NCBI GenBank assembly: GCA_018831265.1
Contig: JAHJCO010000031.1
Span: 61,822-125,821 of the forward strand
DNA: 64,000 bases
Direction of reading: 5' to 3'
Origin: Actinomycetota bacterium
GTDB lineage: Bacteria; Actinomycetota; Geothermincolia; Fen-727; Anoxymicrobiaceae
Under the pieces are notes generated by a model. It saw only the letters and a program-made list of their open reading frames with translations, was not told the origin of the DNA and searched no databases. Shown piece by piece: positions 58,806-64,000 of the stretch (its first letter is position 1; each line of letters begins with the position of its first letter). The translations under genes and the position numbers were made by a program.

Positions 58806-61406
58806 ATGGTATTTGCCTTTGAGAATGCCCAGGCAGCCAACCTCTCCCGCACAGCGATCAGTGCTTTCCGGAACAATGCCATAGAATTTTTCTATAGGTT
58901 CGTTCCTGCATGGTTCGTATTCATACTCCTGTCCCTTGCGATATTGTTTGTTCTGCTAAGCTGGTCGCGAATTCGCTGGCGCTACAGGTATGCCTCGAGA
59001 ACAATTACTTACAGGGTCTACTTCGCCCATCACAGCGAGGACCTACCCCTTCGTTCAGAACAACTGGGCAACGTCCTCCATGACCTCAAGCTTCCCCTCC
59101 CCATTCGTTTGATCACTGGACAACCTCACCTCACTGTCACCTTCAAATCCTGCGAGGACAAATCACTGCTGGTCTCGGTACCTGATGTCAGGCACTTCAC
59201 CACGCTTGTGAAGACCGCTCTTCTAGACAAACTGCGCGGCTGCTCGCTGGAGATCGTCGATTTCTCGATTCCACAGCGCACAACCAGGCGCCGATTCGTA
59301 AGGATGTCTTTGGTTCGCAAATCCAGCGCGTACTCTCTTCGCACCCTCAAAGGATTTGAGACCGACGACCCTCTGGAGGTGCTGCTGAACTCGATGGACT
59401 TCGGTCCGAATGCCACATCGTACGTCCAGATTCTATTGAGGCCCAGTGCCGGCTCATGGAAACGTGGAGCTCGTCGTCTCCGCGAGAAGATCCGGACAGA
59501 AGACAACGCCGACCTGGGCAAGGCTATCGGCCGTGGGGGTCTTGTTCACCTCATTTGGAGAATGCTCAGCGTGGTTATTAATACCTTAGTTGAGGGCTTG
59601 AACCTGCTCCTCTTCAGCCAATCCTCATTTAGTCCCAATGGCACTCATGACAACTGCAGAGACCACCGGCGAGAACTTAGCGAAGAGACCAAGGAGATAG
59701 TCAAGTCAATAGATGACAAGCTGAACTGCCAGAGCTCCTTCGCATTCGAGATCCGTGTCATCGTAGAAAAACAAGATGCCAGACACTACGACGTCAACCG
59801 ACTCACTGCGTCCTTCCGCCAGTACGATAAGCATCAGGGTCTTATAGGAAGGCACATCTACTGGCCCGCATCCCGACTAGTGGACTATCTCGTAAGGAAT
59901 AGCTTCTGGCCCCTGTATAAGTGCGCCGGCTTCCTGTCATCTGACGAGCTAGCCGGTTTCCTTCACAACCCCTACAAAAACACCGTCCTAGTGAAAGTCG
60001 ATACGAATAACAGTAGAAGCGCCCCAGCAGCCCTTCAGTTCACTAAAACGGAAGGGGCAAGGGTCTGCCTAGGGACCAACGACCACCGGGGCGAGAGCGA
60101 CCGTGTGAGCATCCCCTGGCATGATTTTTACCACCACACCCTGGTAGTCGGTACCACCGGCTCGGGAAAGAGCACACTTCTCAAGAGCATGGTCCTGCAA
60201 TGGATAGATAGCGGCTCAACCGAACGACCCCGCGGAGCGATGTTTATTGAACCACACGGAGACGCTTGCCAGGAGTTGCTAAGCAGCATCCCCGAGAAGC
60301 ACCTGAACAGGGTTTACTACATGGATCCATCCTTCACTGACTCTCCACTCGCTTTCAACCCGCTTGCCTATTCGGAGATCTATGGCCCCGAGAGGACGAA
60401 GGACGCGATCATAGCTGCCTTCCACGCTATCTGGGAACTGGACCCCAGCATGGCGAATTTGATGTTGTACCTGCCCCGGGTGACGGACATCCTCTCCAGG
60501 GTTCCCGAAGCACATTTCGGTTGGATAAGGCCATTTATAACGGACAAGGATTTCCGTGAGCGCGTTCTAGCAGACCTAGACGACCCCGAAGCAACAAAGT
60601 TCTGGGCCCACTATTCGAGCAAGAAGCCGGCACAGCGAGAGGATGAAACACGCAGCCTTCTAAACCGAGTAGATCAATTCATCCTCGACCGTCGGCTACG
60701 CTACGTCTTCTGCCAACCCCAGGCGAAGATCGATTTCACACGGATCATCGACGAGGGCAAGATTCTGATCTGCCACTTCGGAGATCGCAATGCGGGTCCA
60801 ATCGGAAAACGCCTTCTCGGCAACCTATTTTGCTCCTATATCCACCAGGCAGCCCAAAGCAGGTCGGAAGAGCGCAGGCCCTTCTTCGTATGTATGGACG
60901 AGTGCTCCGAGTACCTCACACCGACCATCGCGTCAATCCTGGCTCAGGACCGCAAGTTCAACATAGTCTTTCTCGCAGCATTCCAGTACCTGGCACAGAC
61001 TGAGGACCTCCTGGCTGGGCTTAAGGGCAACACAAACACTAGGATCTGCTTCAACGTCGGGGAAGAAGACGCCCTGGCTCTGGCGCCCCTCTTCGCGAGC
61101 TCAAGCGACCCCGAAGAGCTGAGGCGGCGAGCCGACGACTTGATGAATCTGGAGCGCTATCAGTGCTTCCTCAAATCCACGGTCCAAGGCAAACCGTTGC
61201 CACCAACCACGTTCAACCTGGAAAAGCCCCTGACGCTCATGCACCCTGAAAACGCGGACACCGTGTTACGCAGCACTAGAGACGCCCTGTGCCGCTCTCT
61301 AGATGACGTCATTAATGAGCAAGCCGAATTCCTGGACAATGCCAATGAGAACACCGCCGGCAGAGCCGATTGCAGCTTGTTCCAACCATCGAAAAGGAGG
61401 GCATAG
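58806..61406 (+). CDS. TraG/VirD4-like conjugative coupling ATPase
   Basis: An 866-residue protein with an N-terminal membrane segment (about 33-53) and a large cytoplasmic part. Walker A GTTGSGKST is at 449-457, Walker B FFVCMDE at 693-699, and AAFQYLAQTEDL after it matches TraG/VirD4/HerA-like DNA pumps. Such ATPases hand single- or double-stranded DNA to a secretion channel. It has a good AGGAGGAG ribosome site. The next gene starts two bases after the stop, so it is coupled to the replication-relaxation protein. The ~400-residue middle is not assigned. Confidence 0.85.
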   Translation: MVFAFENAQAANLSRTAISAFRNNAIEFFYRFVPAWFVFILLSLAILFVLLSWSRIRWRYRYASRTITYRVYFAHHSEDLPLRSEQLGNVLHDLKLPLPIRLITGQPHLTVTFKSCEDKSLLVSVPDVRHFTTLVKTALLDKLRGCSLEIVDFSIPQRTTRRRFVRMSLVRKSSAYSLRTLKGFETDDPLEVLLNSMDFGPNATSYVQILLRPSAGSWKRGARRLREKIRTEDNADLGKAIGRGGLVHLIWRMLSVVINTLVEGLNLLLFSQSSFSPNGTHDNCRDHRRELSEETKEIVKSIDDKLNCQSSFAFEIRVIVEKQDARHYDVNRLTASFRQYDKHQGLIGRHIYWPASRLVDYLVRNSFWPLYKCAGFLSSDELAGFLHNPYKNTVLVKVDTNNSRSAPAALQFTKTEGARVCLGTNDHRGESDRVSIPWHDFYHHTLVVGTTGSGKSTLLKSMVLQWIDSGSTERPRGAMFIEPHGDACQELLSSIPEKHLNRVYYMDPSFTDSPLAFNPLAYSEIYGPERTKDAIIAAFHAIWELDPSMANLMLYLPRVTDILSRVPEAHFGWIRPFITDKDFRERVLADLDDPEATKFWAHYSSKKPAQREDETRSLLNRVDQFILDRRLRYVFCQPQAKIDFTRIIDEGKILICHFGDRNAGPIGKRLLGNLFCSYIHQAAQSRSEERRPFFVCMDECSEYLTPTIASILAQDRKFNIVFLAAFQYLAQTEDLLAGLKGNTNTRICFNVGEEDALALAPLFASSSDPEELRRRADDLMNLERYQCFLKSTVQGKPLPPTTFNLEKPLTLMHPENADTVLRSTRDALCRSLDDVINEQAEFLDNANENTAGRADCSLFQPSKRRA

Positions 61407-61407
61407 G

Positions 61408-62307
61408 ATGACCAATCTCGTGCTGACAGATCGCGATGTTGAAATCCTGAAGATGGTTTCCCGAGTCGGCTTCCTAACTGAGAAGCAGATCTGCACCCTC
61501 TTCTACTCCAAGCACAAAGGATTCGAGCTCGACATGACCAGAGCTAGAGGATCGCTTTCGAAACGGATTTACCAACTAGTGGCGAAGGACCTCCTGGCGA
61601 AGTCAACGATACCCGCATCGGGCACTATCAACCGGGTCGCGTACTTGCTAGGTCGAGCGGGCGCTCAAGTACTCAAAGACAATAGGGAAATAGAATCAAG
61701 AAACAACAACAACTGGCTGAGCAAGAAATCAAACGACATTCTAATACGGTCTCGCCACGACCTTATTGCCACGAACTTCCTGGTGAATCTGATCATGCTG
61801 TCCAGACGACTTCCCGAATTCAACCTAGTAGATTGGCTCCCTGACAGGGACTGCCGCTTCTACATCCCTGGGGACAAGAAACGGGTGTCAAATCCTGACC
61901 TCTACCTGAGCACCTGGGACGGCGGCTCAAGCACGTCCACTCTCTTCATTGAAGTTGACAGAGGAACCCTCGATAGAAAGTCACTCAGGGTCAAGATACG
62001 TAGGTCGTTTGAGTACTATGTTTCTAGGAAGTACCAGTCGGACCTGGGAGAAACGCGCTTCCCAAGATTGTGCTTCCTAGCTCCCGAAAATGAGAGGCTG
62101 CAAATGATCATGCAGGCGATTCGAGATGCGAAAGTGTTTTTCTCAACCCCTGCAGCCAAAGACGTGATGGGGATGCCTTTTTGGCTCACCACATTTGACG
62201 AGGCTGACGTACATTCAATAGACAGAGGATTTATCAGTCATAATCCCCTGGAGGATCGTTGGACAAACGAGTTGGGCGAGCAGGCTGGTTCGCCCCTCTT
62301 GCCGTAG
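61408..62307 (+). CDS. Replication-relaxation family protein
   Basis: A 299-residue protein. LTDRDVEILKMVSRVGFLTEKQI is the winged-helix DNA-binding start typical of replication-relaxation proteins of mobile elements, followed by ARGSLSKRIYQLVAKDLLAK and NRVAYLLGRAGAQVL. A central FIEVDRGT with upstream NPDLYL resembles a nuclease-like core of this family. It likely starts DNA processing or replication of the element together with the coupling ATPase. AGGAGGG precedes the ATG. Confidence 0.82.
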   Translation: MTNLVLTDRDVEILKMVSRVGFLTEKQICTLFYSKHKGFELDMTRARGSLSKRIYQLVAKDLLAKSTIPASGTINRVAYLLGRAGAQVLKDNREIESRNNNNWLSKKSNDILIRSRHDLIATNFLVNLIMLSRRLPEFNLVDWLPDRDCRFYIPGDKKRVSNPDLYLSTWDGGSSTSTLFIEVDRGTLDRKSLRVKIRRSFEYYVSRKYQSDLGETRFPRLCFLAPENERLQMIMQAIRDAKVFFSTPAAKDVMGMPFWLTTFDEADVHSIDRGFISHNPLEDRWTNELGEQAGSPLLP

Positions 62308-62424
62308 AACGCCTGCAGAATTACCAATACTTCTGTGTCATTCCGACACCACATGGCCATAGAATAACCGGGAGGAAGATGATGCGTTTGACAGTAGGCC
62401 CAGCATCAGAGTGGTCTGGAAATC

Positions 62425-63636
62425 ATGTTGTTTGACGATGTCAATCGAGAATACATGGGACCCTCAAAGCGGTCAGAGACATGGTTCTCATTTCTGAATC
62501 GCTCCGGCCGACTGGAAGTAGCTAGGGTTCGCGAACTCCTGGAGAAATGGTTTGACATATTTCCTGAGTCGGAAGATGGCCTAAACAAGCGAGACCTTTT
62601 AAGTACTTTCAGGAATGAAGATGATGACAGAGCTGTCCTATCCGCTTTCTTTGAAATGTACTGCCACGCGCTCCTATATCACCAAGGTTTTGTCTGCGAA
62701 GCCAGACCCCACACAAAAGATAAAAACTTTGACTTGTTGGCAAAGCGCAACAACAAGCCCGAGTTTTGTCTTGAATGCACAACGGTTTCCGGCGTTTCAA
62801 ATCAAGAGTTCAAGGCCAATAAGGTAGTTAACTACATCTATGATGAGCTTGATGAAAGGGTTCTTTCTCCCAACTTCTTCCTTTTTGTGAAAGTTGAGCA
62901 AGAAGGGAGCCAGATGCCCGCTGTGTCCCGCATTGCACCTAGGCTGAACTCCTGGATTCAGTCTCTAGACCTGGAAGAAGTGACACGGCAAGCAGCAGGC
63001 AATTCGAGTTGGCTCGTGAACCCTCCTAGTCTCTGTAAACTAGATTTAGTGGACCCACGGGGCTGGCACCTGACCTTCATAGTTATTCCGAAGAAAGAGA
63101 ATGCGCGCGGGAAACCAGATGTGCGACCCATCGGAATGGAATCCGCGGGGGCCAAATGGGTTAAGTTTGATCGAGCTTTGCGGAAGAGGCTCGAAGAAAA
63201 AGCAAGGAGATATGGCCAACTATCTCTACCGTACATTATTGCCGTTGACGGACTGGACCTTTACGCGGACGAGGACGATTTCGAGACCGTGTTGACCGGA
63301 ACCGAAGGGATTCACGAGCTTGACAATACTGGATGTGAACGACTTGAGGAGGTCAGATTACAGAACTTCTGGTACGGGCCAGCTGGCCCGCGTAATAGAA
63401 AGGTCAGCGGAGTTCTATCTGCCGTCTATCTGACACCCAACCAAGCTGCGTCGAAGGTGCCTCTTCTCTGGTTGAACCCATGGGCCGAACATGTGCTCAA
63501 TTCAAATCTCTGGCAGGGACCCAAAAAGGTATTGCGACCGAAAGATTCAATAACTAAGCCCCTTGAAGTCCACGCAGTGCCGGGTAATGTTGGCTACGAG
63601 ATACTTGATCTTGACCCGAACTGGCCCAATGATTAA
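62425..63636 (+). CDS. Hypothetical protein, possible PD-(D/E)xK-like fold
   Basis: A 403-residue protein of unknown family, AT-rich in codon use. The stretch HQGFVCEARPHTKDKNFDLL ... PEFCLECTTV has the Asp-x(n)-Glu-x-Cys pattern of restriction-nuclease-like cores, with the Lys replaced, so activity is doubtful. The C-terminal half includes LSLPYIIAVDGLDLYADEDD. It lies 117 bases after the replication gene; could be a defence or accessory cargo gene of the element. Confidence 0.65.
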   Translation: MLFDDVNREYMGPSKRSETWFSFLNRSGRLEVARVRELLEKWFDIFPESEDGLNKRDLLSTFRNEDDDRAVLSAFFEMYCHALLYHQGFVCEARPHTKDKNFDLLAKRNNKPEFCLECTTVSGVSNQEFKANKVVNYIYDELDERVLSPNFFLFVKVEQEGSQMPAVSRIAPRLNSWIQSLDLEEVTRQAAGNSSWLVNPPSLCKLDLVDPRGWHLTFIVIPKKENARGKPDVRPIGMESAGAKWVKFDRALRKRLEEKARRYGQLSLPYIIAVDGLDLYADEDDFETVLTGTEGIHELDNTGCERLEEVRLQNFWYGPAGPRNRKVSGVLSAVYLTPNQAASKVPLLWLNPWAEHVLNSNLWQGPKKVLRPKDSITKPLEVHAVPGNVGYEILDLDPNWPND

Positions 63637-63657
63637 CACCGGTCTGAGACAATTGCT

Positions 63658-63698
63658 GTCTGCACAGTGTCTGCATAGGTGTCTGCATATGTGCAGAC
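63658..63698. repeat. Iteron-like GTCTGCAYA direct repeats
   Basis: GTCTGCACA (63658), GTCTGCATA (63669) and GTCTGCATA (63681) occur at 11-12 base spacing, about one helical turn, with an inverted GCAGAC at 63693. Such spacing suits protein binding on one DNA face. Confidence 0.7.
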
Positions 63699-63741
63699 TG
63701 CATACCGCTTTATTCCGCGCCCCAATCAGGTTTTCGGGAGT

Positions 63742-63829
63742 CGCCCGCGCGTAGGTAACCCTCCCTCGACCATGGATAAAGGTCTGTGACCTCCATGTTG
63801 CTCTCGGTAGGGTTACCTACGCGCGGGCG
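63742..63829. repeat. Perfect 21-bp inverted repeat with 46-bp spacer
   Basis: The arm at 63742-63762 starts CGCCCGCGCGTAGG and ends TAACCCT; the arm at 63809-63829 is its exact reverse complement. GC content of the arms is much higher than that of the element around them. Candidate for a palindromic repeat, a transfer origin or an attachment-type site. Confidence 0.75.
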
Positions 63830-64000
63830 TATCGTTCAAGAAAAGGGCGCGGAAAATATGTCATTGTCTGAGGCGGCCGGGTGCTTTCAGAGGAACAGGA
63901 ATCCGACTTCTCAAGAGAGTTTGGGGGAAATCGATCGGCGTCGGATTCATAGATGAAGTAGTGATTGGCAAGTCGGCGAGTTTGATGTTAATGACATGAG

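Larger units (their letters stand above)
58571..64000. mobile_element. Left end of an integrative (conjugative) element
   Basis: The tRNA fragment bounds a stretch that is AT-richer, has different codon use (many A/T-ending codons), and carries a TraG/VirD4-like ATPase and a replication-relaxation protein. No integrase lies in the window; it is expected beyond the right edge near the intact tRNA. Confidence 0.65.
63637..64000. other. Non-coding tail with iterons and inverted repeat
   Basis: This gap after the 403-residue protein holds the two repeat features below. Two short frames near 63860-63960 (about 24-32 codons) are too short and weak to call. Confidence 0.55.

Noticed and set aside
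58747..58884. Small frame with a hydrophobic start (MWTGMLVLIALLQ) before the TraG-like gene
   Set aside because: It overlaps the ATPase start by 79 bases, lacks a ribosome site, and its second half is the shadow of the ATPase frame.
1..64000. CRISPR array
   Set aside because: No regularly spaced direct repeat of 23-40 bases with unique spacers was seen; the direct repeats at 22861 and 63658 are too short and irregular.
63830..64000. Start of a further gene at the right edge
   Set aside because: Frames from 63859 and 63881 stop after about 24-32 codons; nothing reaches the window edge with coding character.

Overview
The window is high-GC (most codons end in G or C), densely packed bacterial DNA. 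Sortase, a membrane-fused sigma factor, anaerobe-type CoA and Fe-S chemistry and long exoproteins ending in YLAEGSTAWGFETW-type repeats together suggest an uncultured anaerobic or facultative Actinomycetota, perhaps Geothermincolia-like. That placement is inference from gene content; no rRNA or marker gene is present to confirm it.

Layout. 1-4.7 kb: metallo-beta-lactamase-fold hydrolase (cut by the window edge), zinc-ribbon membrane protein, a protein made of eight exact-length 23-residue repeats coupled to a ferredoxin-domain protein, a CaiB/BaiF CoA transferase and an Fe-S domain protein. 4.8-11.6 kb: IspH, EamA transporter, endonuclease V, MmgE/PrpD protein, a lipoprotein and a membrane-anchored HExxH protease. 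11.6-13 kb: two type II toxin-antitoxin pairs, each with a palindrome upstream. 13-17.6 kb: large BNR-repeat exoprotein and a receiver-TM-PKD protein. 18-24.5 kb: two amidohydrolases, small membrane and SRPBCC proteins, acyltransferase, lipoprotein. 24.9-28 kb: thiolase plus a fused HMG-CoA-synthase-like/DUF35 protein. 28-36 kb: zinc-ribbon protein, amidase and a 1286-residue beta-helix exoprotein. 36-43.4 kb: corrinoid protein plus pterin-type methyltransferase, NDP-forming acyl-CoA synthetase alpha subunit, MFS exporter. 43.5-48.6 kb: CopB-type ATPase, receiver-PAS-PocR protein, acyltransferase.

48.7-56.4 kb is the most unusual chromosomal region. A tight operon of five membrane-anchored, probably helical secreted proteins plus a 59-residue membrane peptide diverges from a secreted protein with an LPSAG-type sorting signal. 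Beside these lie a sigma-70 factor fused to a transmembrane segment and a roughly 240-residue outer domain, and a class E-like sortase. Valine-rich amphipathic stretches recur in three of these proteins. I propose a cell-envelope assembly and signalling locus; no function is assigned.

56.6-58.5 kb holds a PAS histidine kinase and a solitary nucleotidyltransferase-domain protein. At 58571-58612 lies the 3' half of a CAT-anticodon tRNA. Right of it, composition becomes visibly AT-richer and conjugation/replication-type genes appear (TraG/VirD4-like ATPase, replication-relaxation protein, an unknown protein), followed by iteron-like repeats and a perfect 21-bp inverted repeat. This is read as the left end of an integrative element that continues beyond the window.

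Short palindromic repeats of several families are scattered through the window, some inside genes: GTGCCAGGCAC-type hairpins, two related ~170-bp elements with perfect 19-20 bp terminal inverted repeats, TGAGAA...TTCTCA units, and pairs of identical hairpins. They look like REP/MITE-like non-autonomous elements; no transposase lies in the window.
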